The notes under the pieces: generated by a model
The model's input: the letters and a program-made list of their open reading frames with translations, nothing else
What the model was told of the DNA's origin: nothing
Database searches by the model: none
Program-made: the position numbers and the translations under genes
Shown here: piece by piece, positions 1 to 7,297 of the stretch
Layout of the letters: each line of letters starts with the position of its first letter
Numbering within the stretch: position 1 is the first letter of the stretch
Assembly (NCBI RefSeq): GCF_003985125.1
Contig: NZ_ML133568.1
Coordinates: 273,739 to 337,738, forward strand
From: Rhizobium phaseoli
GTDB taxonomy: Bacteria > Pseudomonadota > Alphaproteobacteria > Rhizobiales > Rhizobiaceae
DNA: 64,000 bases
Reading direction: 5' to 3'

Positions 1-1200
1 GACTGGGTGGATTACCAGGCGGCCGGCGCCAGCGGGCCGGAGGACCTGCTGAAAGCCATCCGCCCGGTGCTCGACGCCGTGCTGATCTCGCAGGACATCC
101 TCGATCTGGCGCTGCGCTCGAACGTCAACACCGACGTGCATGTGGCCGTCAGCGACCATGTCGTCGCCCTGCGCGCTTCGCTCAGGGACCGGCTGCGTGA
201 CGAGGGGCTGGACGGCATCGTCGTCCCCTTCGATTTCGACGCCTACAATGCCCAGGCGACGGTCGGCGAGAACCTGCTTTTCGGCACGATGAAGCGGCCG
301 CTGATGACCAACCGCCGGCTGGCCGCCCATCCCTATTTCCAGCAGCTGTTCCGCGAGACGGGCCTCAGCACCGATCTCTACGCCATGGGCCTCGAGATCG
401 CTGAGAACGCCGTCGAACTCTTCCACGACCTGCCGCCGGACCATCCGTTCTTCCAGCAGCTGACCTTCATGACGGCGGACGACATTCCGACCTACCAGGC
501 GCTGCTGCAGAAGCTGCAAAGCCGCCGCTTCGAGGATGCGACGCCCGAGGAGCGCTCAGCCATCATCCGCCTGAGCTTCGCCTATATCGAGCCGCGTCAC
601 CGCTTCGGCCTGCTGACCGACGAGCTGATGGACAAGATCGTCAGCGCCCGCAAGCAGTTCCACGAGCATATCCCGGCCGATCTCGCCGAGCTGATCGAGC
701 GCTACGACGCCGAGCGTTTCACGCCGTCGGCCAGCCTGATGGACAATGTGCTGTTCGGCCGCATCGCCTATCAGCAGGCCGACGCTTCCGACCGCATCCG
801 CGCCATCATGGGCGAGCTTTTCGACGCGCTCGATCTTTATGACGATGTCCTGTCGATCGGGCTGGAATTCGACGTCGGCTCCGGCGGCAAGCGGCTGACC
901 ATGGTGCAGCGGCAGAAGCTGAATCTGGCCCGTGCATTGCTGAAACGCTCGGACTATTTCATCTTCAACCGGCCGCTGTCGGCGCTCGATCAGCGCGTCC
1001 AGGACCAGATCACCCGCAACATCATTGAGGACCTGCATAAGGAAGGCGAGCGGCCGGCGATCATCTGGGTGCTTTCCAATGCGCGGCTCGCCGAGATGTT
1101 CGACCGGATCCTGCTCTTCGACCGCGGCGGCTTGGCCGAGGCCGGAAACTATCCGGAGCTTTCCGAGAAAAACGGTATGTTCAAGGAACTGTTATCGTAA
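1..1200 (+). CDS. ABC transporter ATPase/permease, C-terminal part (5' end outside window), degenerate ATPase domain
   Basis: The reading frame is already open at base 1, so only the C-terminal 399 residues are present. The last 120 residues look like an ABC nucleotide-binding domain: a signature-like GSGGKRL followed by QRQKLNLARALL, a Walker-B-like YFIFNRPLSALD and a D-loop. The Walker B aspartate/glutamate pair is replaced by N-R, and the H-loop region reads WVLSNARL without a histidine, so this domain probably cannot hydrolyse ATP efficiently. A second stretch (FDFDAYNAQATVGENLLFGT) resembles the Q-loop-to-signature part of a further ATPase repeat. It is probably a structural or regulatory half of an ABC system. 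Substrate unknown. A cyclic-nucleotide-binding gene follows and is probably cotranscribed. Confidence 0.6.
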   Translation, partial: DWVDYQAAGASGPEDLLKAIRPVLDAVLISQDILDLALRSNVNTDVHVAVSDHVVALRASLRDRLRDEGLDGIVVPFDFDAYNAQATVGENLLFGTMKRPLMTNRRLAAHPYFQQLFRETGLSTDLYAMGLEIAENAVELFHDLPPDHPFFQQLTFMTADDIPTYQALLQKLQSRRFEDATPEERSAIIRLSFAYIEPRHRFGLLTDELMDKIVSARKQFHEHIPADLAELIERYDAERFTPSASLMDNVLFGRIAYQQADASDRIRAIMGELFDALDLYDDVLSIGLEFDVGSGGKRLTMVQRQKLNLARALLKRSDYFIFNRPLSALDQRVQDQITRNIIEDLHKEGERPAIIWVLSNARLAEMFDRILLFDRGGLAEAGNYPELSEKNGMFKELLS

Positions 1201-1224
1201 TATTCTATGGGAGCGGCGATGGTA

Positions 1225-1244
1225 GGCATTCCCTAGGGAATGCC
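1225..1244. promoter_or_regulatory. 20-bp perfect palindrome
   Basis: GGCATTCCCT is followed directly by its exact reverse complement, between the ABC gene and the cyclic-nucleotide-binding gene. A second hairpin (arms GGCGC and GGTTC with partners) follows at 1255-1281. There is no T-run, so it is not a standard terminator. It could be an operator or an mRNA processing structure. Confidence 0.4.
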
Positions 1245-1299
1245 CGGAATTGAAGGCGCCCGGTTCGAAGAACCCTGCGCCCAGGGGATTGAAACGCTA

Positions 1300-1767
1300 A
1301 TGCTGTTGAGAGACGAAGTCGAAATGCTGCGACGGGTGCCGATCTTTTCGAGGATTGCGCCGGCAAAACTCAAGCTTTTGGCCTTCACCTCCGACCGCAT
1401 GACCTACAAGGCCGGTCAGGATCTCTTCCATCAGGGTGATGTCGGCGACGCCGCCTATGTCATTCTTTCCGGCACCGCCGACATCATCGTCTCCTCGCCG
1501 GCCGGCGAGATCAAGGTCGCCGACGTCGAGCTCAATTCCATCGTCGGCGAAATCGCCATCCTCTGCGACGTCTCGCGCACGGCAACGGTGCGCGCCACCT
1601 CGCCGCTCGAAGTGCTGCGCATCAGCAAGGAACACTTCCTGAAGCTGCTCAGCGACTTCCCCGAAATGGCCGTCGAAATCATGCGCGTGCTCGCCGACCG
1701 CCTGAACCACACCACCGCGGAACTGACCGCGGCGCGGGCGGCAAAGCAGCCGCAGATGGCGCAGTAA
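1300..1767 (+). CDS. Cyclic nucleotide-binding domain protein (Crp-type sensor domain, no HTH)
   Basis: This 155-residue protein is almost entirely a CAP_ED/cNMP-binding beta-barrel: LRRVPIFSRI at the start, the turn GDVGDAAYVILSG, the phosphate-binding-cassette-like VGEIAILCDVSRTATVRA and the C-helix. No DNA-binding helix-turn-helix follows the sensor, so it is not a classical Crp/Fnr regulator. It probably senses a nucleotide and acts by protein contact, perhaps with the preceding ABC protein, whose homologues are usually next to such genes. An in-frame ATG at 1240 would add 20 residues that overlap the palindrome and have no family-like sequence, so the ATG at 1300 is preferred. Confidence 0.7.
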   Translation: MLLRDEVEMLRRVPIFSRIAPAKLKLLAFTSDRMTYKAGQDLFHQGDVGDAAYVILSGTADIIVSSPAGEIKVADVELNSIVGEIAILCDVSRTATVRATSPLEVLRISKEHFLKLLSDFPEMAVEIMRVLADRLNHTTAELTAARAAKQPQMAQ

Positions 1768-1855
1768 AAGTCGCCGAACCAGAATTGCTCCACAGCAAAT
1801 ACAAAGACCGAACCGGCTGTAAACATCATGCAGTCCGGAGGATCTTGCGGGCGTT

Positions 1856-2593
1856 TCAACGGGTCTGGAAGAGCTTCATCCGGCGACCATGGATCAGAAG
1901 CGCGCTCAAAACACCTGTTTCGCAGGCGCCGGTATCCAGGTTGATCCTGTGTTGGTTGCTGAGAACGACATCGGCGATGGGCGTGTGACCATGGATGACG
2001 GCCAGCCCATTTTCATAAGGCCCCGCCGAAGACAGCCACGGCTCGCGAATCCACGCAAGGGTTTCTGCAGTCTGGCGATCGATCGGAACCTCGACGTCTA
2101 TGCCCGCATGGACGAAGAGCAGGTTTCCGAACCGGAGCTTTAGAGGCAGCGAATGCAGCCATTCAATTGTATGGCGTCCTAGAAGCTCGGACACTCGGTC
2201 TTCCCATCCGTCACGGGGGTCAACGCCAAGTTCCTCGAAGAATTCGGTACCGCCATGCGTCAGCCATCGCTCCATCATCTTGGCGTCAGGCGCGCGAAGC
2301 AACTGAAGCAATCGATGCTCATGATTTCCGATCAGGGTACAATTGGTGGCACCGGGAATGCCCTGCATGGCCAAGCTGAGCGCCCGCACGCTTTCCGCGC
2401 CACGGTCAATCAGATCGCCGAGATGGATGCAATAAGCAGCGCGCGGAGAGATGAGGTCAAATTCATGGGCGATACCGGCATGCATTTCTTGGAGAAGATC
2501 AGCGCATCCATGCACGTCGCCTATCGCGCAAATAGCCGTCGCTTCATCGATTTCGCGGATGGAGGGCATCCATTCTGAACAGGCTATGAGCAT
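1856..2593 (-). CDS. PPP-family metallophosphoesterase (serine/threonine phosphatase-like)
   Basis: The 245-residue protein carries the ordered PPP metal-binding motifs: GDVHG (near residue 26), GDLIDRG (near 58), GNHE (near 88), then HAGID and HGHTP near the C-terminus. These are the ligands of a di-metal centre for phosphomonoester or dinucleotide-tetraphosphate hydrolysis. Bacterial relatives include PrpA-like protein phosphatases and ApaH; the length and the HGHTPI motif fit the former better. The ATG follows a GGAAGG ribosome site. It lies alone between convergent and unrelated neighbours, and nothing in the context gives a substrate. Confidence 0.75.
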   Translation of the reverse strand: MLIACSEWMPSIREIDEATAICAIGDVHGCADLLQEMHAGIAHEFDLISPRAAYCIHLGDLIDRGAESVRALSLAMQGIPGATNCTLIGNHEHRLLQLLRAPDAKMMERWLTHGGTEFFEELGVDPRDGWEDRVSELLGRHTIEWLHSLPLKLRFGNLLFVHAGIDVEVPIDRQTAETLAWIREPWLSSAGPYENGLAVIHGHTPIADVVLSNQHRINLDTGACETGVLSALLIHGRRMKLFQTR

Positions 2594-2830
2594 TCGACCT
2601 TCCCGGGATTGGATATCGTCAAAGAGGGATAAAAGTTCGGCCTGAAGGCCAAGGTGGCCAGGCTATGTTAAGAGACCAGAAAACCGCCGCGCAGTCCCAC
2701 TACACCACGGAAGTTGGTCATGTGGTTTGTTTCGCTCCTTGCAGCAAACGGCGGGCATCATTGGTTCAAGCTCTGTTCGATGTCAGCGTACGATTTGGAA
2801 CGGTTCTTGTTCCGCCTCTAAGGCTTCAAA

Positions 2831-3121
2831 CTAAGATCTCGGCGGCCATTGCTGGGCGCCATGAAGAAGGCGCAATATTTCCACCCGCTGCGCCTTTCTG
2901 TCGATGCGATAGATCAGCAGAAATGCGGTGCGCGGAATGACCAATTCCCGTGTTCCCTCGAGACGACCGCTGCGTCCTGCTTCGGGGTGATCGGCGAGCA
3001 TTTTGGCCTGATGCCGGATAACATCATCCAATGCGATCGCAGCCTGTGGATTCTGGCTGAAGATGTGCCGAATCTGACCCTCCCGATCGAGAAGAGCCTG
3101 GTGCAGCCACTTGACGATCAA
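2831..3121 (-). CDS. RelE/ParE-family toxin
   Basis: A 96-residue basic protein with the RelE/ParE layout: an N-terminal helix pair (LIQAL-type WLHQALLDREGQI), a central segment HPEAGRSGRLEGTRELVI and a C-terminal strand pair FLLIYRI ... RVEILRLLHGAQQWP. The GRxGRxxGTREL..P pattern and the closing LRLLHGAQ(Q)WP are typical of ParE/RelE toxins, which act on gyrase or on ribosome-bound mRNA; which applies cannot be told from sequence. Its start codon overlaps the stop of the upstream antitoxin by four bases (ATGA), the usual translational coupling of such pairs. Confidence 0.8.
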   Translation of the reverse strand: MIVKWLHQALLDREGQIRHIFSQNPQAAIALDDVIRHQAKMLADHPEAGRSGRLEGTRELVIPRTAFLLIYRIDRKAQRVEILRLLHGAQQWPPRS

Positions 3122-3579
3122 GCCTTATCTCCGGATTCGAGCTGCGCCAGCAGTTCGGCCCGAAGCTTGTCCATTTGCTTTTCGGCATCCTCCGCACTGA
3201 TCCAGACCGCATTCGGATCATCGGCTTGGCGGATCGCGTCTTCGACCTGTTCGCGGAACCACTTGTCATATTCCGCCGCCTCATGGGTCCGACGCAGGGC
3301 GGCGGCCCGGTCCGGCCGCGAAGCCTTGTCGGGAGTGTAATCGGCTGCATCGACATCGAACTGCGAGATGCCGACATCCTTGAGATAGGAAACCAGGGTG
3401 TCCATGCGCCTGAACACACGCACCTGCCGGCTACGTTGGGCAGCGAGCGGACGCTCCGCCTTGCCGTAGCGGATGACGACGGACCAGCCGCCGGTTTTGC
3501 CGACGACATGCGCGGCATCGACTGCTCCTGCATCGACAAGGCGGGAAAGGGTCGAATGATCGATGGTTTCTGCGGTCAC
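3118..3579 (-). CDS. Antitoxin partner of the RelE/ParE toxin, with a long N-terminal region
   Basis: The 153-residue protein precedes and overlaps the toxin. Its C-terminal 45 residues (WFREQVEDAIRQADDP ... MDKLRAELLAQLE) look like the helical toxin-wrapping tail of ParD/StbD-like antitoxins. The N-terminal 90 residues (DHSTLSRLVDAGAVDAAHVVG, then a basic beta-rich segment) are unlike the short ribbon-helix-helix domains usual for such antitoxins and may be a different DNA-binding fold. The GTG start at 3579 is chosen because GAGGA sits seven bases upstream; a TTG at 3615 would add 12 residues but lies inside the probable promoter/operator. Confidence 0.7.
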   Translation of the reverse strand: MTAETIDHSTLSRLVDAGAVDAAHVVGKTGGWSVVIRYGKAERPLAAQRSRQVRVFRRMDTLVSYLKDVGISQFDVDAADYTPDKASRPDRAAALRRTHEAAEYDKWFREQVEDAIRQADDPNAVWISAEDAEKQMDKLRAELLAQLESGDKA

Positions 3580-3608
3580 GGCATATCCTCGCTGATCATG
3601 GATATCAT

Positions 3609-3633
3609 ATTGCAATTAATTATAGGTTGCAAT
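3609..3633 (-). promoter_or_regulatory. Candidate promoter/operator of the toxin-antitoxin pair
   Basis: ATTGCAA at 3609-3615 is mirrored by TTGCAAT at 3627-3633 with 11 bases between. A perfect TATAAT on the minus strand lies at 3619-3624 inside the spacer, about 40 bases before the antitoxin GTG. The location suits autorepression by the antitoxin-toxin complex. No convincing -35 was found. Confidence 0.45.
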
Positions 3634-3730
3634 GCAATCAATAATTGGAGCTGCAGCCGCAAATGAAAGCCTGCATGTTCGCAAAACCACGGCGTCCGGC
3701 CCGCGCCGACGCAAGCGCCACAAATATGCG

Positions 3731-4264
3731 CTATGCGAACAGGAAACGGCCTTCAATGAACGCGGCGATATCGGCCCGTAACGGCGATTCGCATGCAAGC
3801 GCATCGATGCGGTAAAAATCGTGCTGCTTGCCGGCATAGGTTTTCCAACGCTGGGCAACAGCGTGGTTCCAGCTTACATGTGGCCGATATGGATCGAGCT
3901 CTCCCCAGACGACCATTGTAGGGATATTCAATGGAGACGTTTCGAAGCGCAATCTGGTTGATGACACGCAGATCAGCCCCTGGAGCTCCAGACCCTCTTT
4001 GACCGCATTCCACAAAGCGGTTCCACCGGCGCTGAAACCAACCCCTAAGCACGTGCGTCCGTCAATCTCGCGAACTGCCCGAACCGCATGCCGCATGCCG
4101 TCTTCGTTGAAAAGATGGTGGTGAAGTTCGTCTCCGCGCAGACCAGGTCGACCACTCAGGTCGGCCAGTTGCAATACGCGGTGCTGAGAGCACCCAACCT
4201 CCGATAGGTCGGCAAAGGTTTCGGGAAAGCCGTGGATATCGCTAACGACCAACAAATATTGCAT
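3731..4264 (-). CDS. Small alpha/beta-hydrolase fold protein
   Basis: A 177-residue protein with the nucleophile elbow GFSAGG near residue 95, a strand-plus-acid motif TMVVWGELDPY near 142 and a late histidine in GKQHDFY near 165. This gives the Ser-Asp-His order of an alpha/beta hydrolase (dienelactone-hydrolase size class). The start begins directly with strand 1, MQYLLVVSDIHGFPE, and lacks a signal peptide, so it should be cytoplasmic. An extra upstream TTG codon would add one residue only. Substrate unknown; the neighbouring MFS gene is on the same strand, upstream. Confidence 0.65.
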   Translation of the reverse strand: MQYLLVVSDIHGFPETFADLSEVGCSQHRVLQLADLSGRPGLRGDELHHHLFNEDGMRHAVRAVREIDGRTCLGVGFSAGGTALWNAVKEGLELQGLICVSSTRLRFETSPLNIPTMVVWGELDPYRPHVSWNHAVAQRWKTYAGKQHDFYRIDALACESPLRADIAAFIEGRFLFA

Positions 4265-4344
4265 CAATTCGGCGGTGCCGCTCTTCGATACGATAGAGGA
4301 TGAGACGGCACGCCGGGCTTGCCGGCGTGCTGCTGCGGTTCGAC

Positions 4345-5676
4345 CTATTCGCGCTGTTCCAGCGCCTTGCTGAAGGCGAGTGCGGCCAGGGTGCAGATGG
4401 CGCCGGAGAGCAGGTAGTAGCCGACGAAGGTCAGGCCGAAGCGGCTGGAGAGGCTGAGCGCCACCAGCGGTGCGAAGCCGGCGCCGATCAGCCAGGCGAG
4501 GTCCGAGGTGAAGGCAGCACCGGTATAACGATAGCCGCGGCCGAAGCGCGACGAGATCGAGCCGGTTGCCTGGCCGAAGGACAGGCCGAGCACGCCGAAG
4601 CCGATAATCACGAAAGCGTCGTGGCCGTTATTGCCGGATGCGATCAGGATCGGTCCGACAAAGCTGAAGACGGCGATGATGACGGCGCAGATGGCAAGCT
4701 GGGCGCGCCGGCCGATGCGGTCGGCGATCAGCCCCGAGGCGATGATCGCGACGATGCCGACCATGGCGCCGACCACCTGCACCACCATGAAGGCGCCGAT
4801 CGGCTGGTTGCCGTAAAGGCTCATCCAGCCGAGCGGGAAGATGGTTACGAGGTGGAACATGGCAAAGCTCGCGAGCGGCACGAAGGCGCCGATCAGAATG
4901 TCGCGGCCGTGAACGCGCAGCACCTCGAGGATGGGTGCTGCCTCCAGCTCGTGCTGTTCGAGCAGCGTGCCGAATTCCTTGGTCATGACCAGGCGCAGAC
5001 GCGCAAACAACGCCACGACATTGATCGCGAAGGCGACGAAGAAGGGATAACGCCAGCCCCAGGAGAGGAAATCCTCGCTGGAAAGATTGGCGACGAAATA
5101 ACCGAACAGCGTGCTCGCCAGCGCAAAGCCGATCGGTGCGCCGAGCTGCGGGATCATCGCATACCAGCCGCGGTGATTGGCCGGCGCGTTGAGCGCCAGC
5201 AGCGAGGCAAGCCCATCCCAGGCGCCGCCGAGCGCAAAACCCTGGCCGAGACGGAAGAGCGCCAAGAGCGCGATCGACCAGACGCCGATCTCCTCGTAAC
5301 CCGGCAGGAAGGCGATCGAGGCGGTCGAGCCGCCGAGCAGGAAGAGCGCGATCGTCAGCTTGGTGCCGCGCCCATACATCCGGTCGATGGTCATGAAGAC
5401 GACGGAGCCGACGGGACGGGCGAGGAAGGCGAGCGAGAAGATGGCGAAGGAATAGAGTGTGCCGGTCAGCCGGTCGGGCGCGAAGGGAAAGACGAGCTGC
5501 GGAAAGACCAGGACCGAGGCGAGGCCGTAGACGAAGAAATCGAAGAATTCCGACATGCGGCCGATCACCACGCCGATGGCGATGCTGCCCGGTGATACCG
5601 GCTTGTCGTCGTGAATGCGCCGCGCGTCGCGTTCCAGCGACGACGACGACGGTCCGTAATGCGATGTTGTTGCCAT
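4345..5676 (-). CDS. MFS permease, metabolite:H+ symporter (MHS/KgtP-like) type
   Basis: A 443-residue membrane protein with about 12 hydrophobic segments. After a polar N-terminus it shows GxxxGRMSEFFDFFVYG, RPVGSVVF, then D-R-x-Y-GRGTKLTIAL, the loop 2-3 motif of the metabolite:proton symporter family, and FRLGQGFALGGAWDG, the TM5 motif. A second loop motif, ADRIGRRAQLAI, lies in the C-terminal half. Family members import organic acids, betaines or shikimate; the substrate here is unknown. The ATG at 5676 follows GAGGAGG; an upstream in-frame start would add 37 unlikely residues. Confidence 0.8.
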   Translation of the reverse strand: MATTSHYGPSSSSLERDARRIHDDKPVSPGSIAIGVVIGRMSEFFDFFVYGLASVLVFPQLVFPFAPDRLTGTLYSFAIFSLAFLARPVGSVVFMTIDRMYGRGTKLTIALFLLGGSTASIAFLPGYEEIGVWSIALLALFRLGQGFALGGAWDGLASLLALNAPANHRGWYAMIPQLGAPIGFALASTLFGYFVANLSSEDFLSWGWRYPFFVAFAINVVALFARLRLVMTKEFGTLLEQHELEAAPILEVLRVHGRDILIGAFVPLASFAMFHLVTIFPLGWMSLYGNQPIGAFMVVQVVGAMVGIVAIIASGLIADRIGRRAQLAICAVIIAVFSFVGPILIASGNNGHDAFVIIGFGVLGLSFGQATGSISSRFGRGYRYTGAAFTSDLAWLIGAGFAPLVALSLSSRFGLTFVGYYLLSGAICTLAALAFSKALEQRE

Positions 5677-6052
5677 AAACGCCTCCTCGTTAAGGCGCTT
5701 CCGGCAAGGCGCCCCAAGCGTGATCTTGATCAAACCTGCAGGCTTATCAAGTCCGTGAGACTGAAATAGTTCATCATCACGGCCCAAATGAAGCGGAGAC
5801 CGAAAAAACTGCGTGATCCGGACGGCGATTTCCCCTGCAAATGCTGGCCTGACCGGCTGTTGCGGATATATTGGATTGAAACATGCGCGGGCGTAAAATC
5901 CTTCTATATTTCATCAGGATTTCAAAGCACTAGCGCCCAATGATTTTTGCCGCAGTGCGGCATGTTTGCTGCACTGCGACCTTCCGCCTCATGTCGCTAT
6001 CCGGTTCAGTGCTTTAGTCGCGGACCAAACGAAACAACAAGAGCTTAGAGAC
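5677..6052. other. Intergenic control region between the MFS gene and cyoA
   Basis: This 376-bp divergent gap holds the promoters of both neighbours. Near cyoA lies TGCCGCA-G-TGCGGCA, a perfect dyad at 5948-5962. It overlaps a wider inverted repeat, CGCAGTGC (5951-5958) with GCACTGCG (5971-5978). These sit 75-105 bases before the cyoA start and are plausible operators for oxygen or redox control. The regulator is not identifiable from sequence. No further gene is seen. Confidence 0.4.
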
Positions 6053-7255
6053 GTGCCAAAACTCATGAAGTTTTCCCGCCTTCTATCCGTCTTGCCGCTG
6101 CTTTTCCTGGCAGGATGCAACATGGTGGTCATGGCGCCCTCCGGCGACATCGCCGCGCAACAGCGCGATCTGATCGTCATCTCGACGGTGCTGATGCTTC
6201 TGATCATCGTTCCGGTGATCTTCCTGACGCTGCTCTTCGCCTGGCGCTACCGCCGCTCCAACACGGCCGCGACTTACGCGCCGGAATGGCATCATTCGAC
6301 CCGCCTCGAAATCGTCATCTGGGCGGCACCCCTGGCGATCATCATTGCGCTCGGCGCCGTCACCTGGATTTCCACGCACAAGCTCGATCCCTACCGCCCG
6401 CTCGACCGCCTCGATGCGGAGCGCGCCATTCCGGCCGATACCAAGCCGCTGACCGTCGAGGTCGTGGCGCTCGACTGGAAATGGCTGTTCTTCTATCCTG
6501 AACTCGGCGTCGCCACCGTCAACGAGCTCGCCGCTCCGGTGGACATGCCGATCAATTTCAAGATCACCGCCTCCTCGGTGATGAACTCCTTCTACATCCC
6601 GGCGCTCGCCGGCCAGATCTACGCCATGCCGGGCATGGAGACGAAGCTGCACGCCGTCATCAACAAAGAAGGCGAGTATGAGGGCTTCTCGGCCAATTAC
6701 AGCGGCGCCGGCTTCTCGCACATGCGCTTCAAGTTCCATGGCCTCACCCGCGAGGGCTTCGACGCTTGGGTGGCCAAGGTCAAGCAGCAGGGCACGATGC
6801 TCAACCGCGACGCCTATCTGAAGCTCGAGAAGCCGAGCGAGAAGGAGCCGGTGCGTTATTATGCCGGCGCCGACGCCGATCTTTACACCGCCATCCTCAA
6901 CATGTGCGCCACGCCGGGCAAGATGTGCATGAACGAGATGATGCACATCGACATGATGGGCGGCGGCGGCAAGGAAAGTGCTGAGAACCGCGAGAAGCTG
7001 CAATACGACAACCGCCATGCCGACGAAGGCGTCGTGGCGCCCGCCGCCACCGTGCCGGCAACGGGTGCACCGGCACGCAGCGAGCCGGCCAGAAGCACCG
7101 ATGGCAACAGCATGCAGCACGACATGCCCGGCATGCAGGGCATGCCCGGCATGGACAGCACGTCCGGTACGGACATGCGGCATGACGGCCATTCGATGCC
7201 CGGCATGAGCAACGGCGCCGATCCGGCGCCGGCGCAGCTCAACAACAACAATTAA
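6053..7255 (+). CDS. cyoA: Cytochrome o ubiquinol oxidase subunit II
   Basis: Subunit II of the bo3-type quinol oxidase, anchored in the inner membrane with a periplasmic cupredoxin domain. The N-terminus is a lipoprotein signal ending in LAGC (Cys22), followed by two membrane helices and then the QuiOx domain (DWKWLFFYPE, MNSFYIPALAGQIYAMPGM, EGFSANYSGAGFSHM). The CuA ligands of cytochrome c oxidases are absent, as expected for a quinol oxidase. The C-terminus extends about 95 residues past the family core and contains a Met/His-rich segment with repeated MPGM units. Start: GTG at 6053 (AAGAGC upstream) or ATG at 6065; both keep the signal peptide. First gene of cyoABCD-SURF1. Confidence 0.93.
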   Translation: MPKLMKFSRLLSVLPLLFLAGCNMVVMAPSGDIAAQQRDLIVISTVLMLLIIVPVIFLTLLFAWRYRRSNTAATYAPEWHHSTRLEIVIWAAPLAIIIALGAVTWISTHKLDPYRPLDRLDAERAIPADTKPLTVEVVALDWKWLFFYPELGVATVNELAAPVDMPINFKITASSVMNSFYIPALAGQIYAMPGMETKLHAVINKEGEYEGFSANYSGAGFSHMRFKFHGLTREGFDAWVAKVKQQGTMLNRDAYLKLEKPSEKEPVRYYAGADADLYTAILNMCATPGKMCMNEMMHIDMMGGGGKESAENREKLQYDNRHADEGVVAPAATVPATGAPARSEPARSTDGNSMQHDMPGMQGMPGMDSTSGTDMRHDGHSMPGMSNGADPAPAQLNNNN

Positions 7256-7297
7256 CCTGGCGCTTTGCGTCGCAAGACATAATGAACGGGTTGTTCC

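Noticed and set aside
1240..1299. N-terminal extension of the cyclic-nucleotide-binding protein
   Set aside because: It overlaps a perfect palindrome and shows no family-like sequence; the ATG at 1300 was preferred.
2789..2813. GGAAC-N16-CGTA on the minus strand before the phosphatase gene
   Set aside because: The last base of the stress-promoter consensus differs and the gene start is almost 200 bases away; left out of the promoter list.
4308..4330. Nine-base GC-rich hairpin between the hydrolase and MFS genes
   Set aside because: No T-run in either direction; may be a weak end signal but is not supported enough to list.
4300..5595. Long open frame on the plus strand opposite the MFS gene
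   Set aside because: Composition is charged and repetitive as expected for the antisense of a membrane-protein gene; the minus-strand protein has clear MFS motifs.
5725..5750. TTGATCAA and a later ATCAA near the MFS promoter, resembling an Fnr/FixK box
   Set aside because: The half-sites are not at the required four-base spacing.
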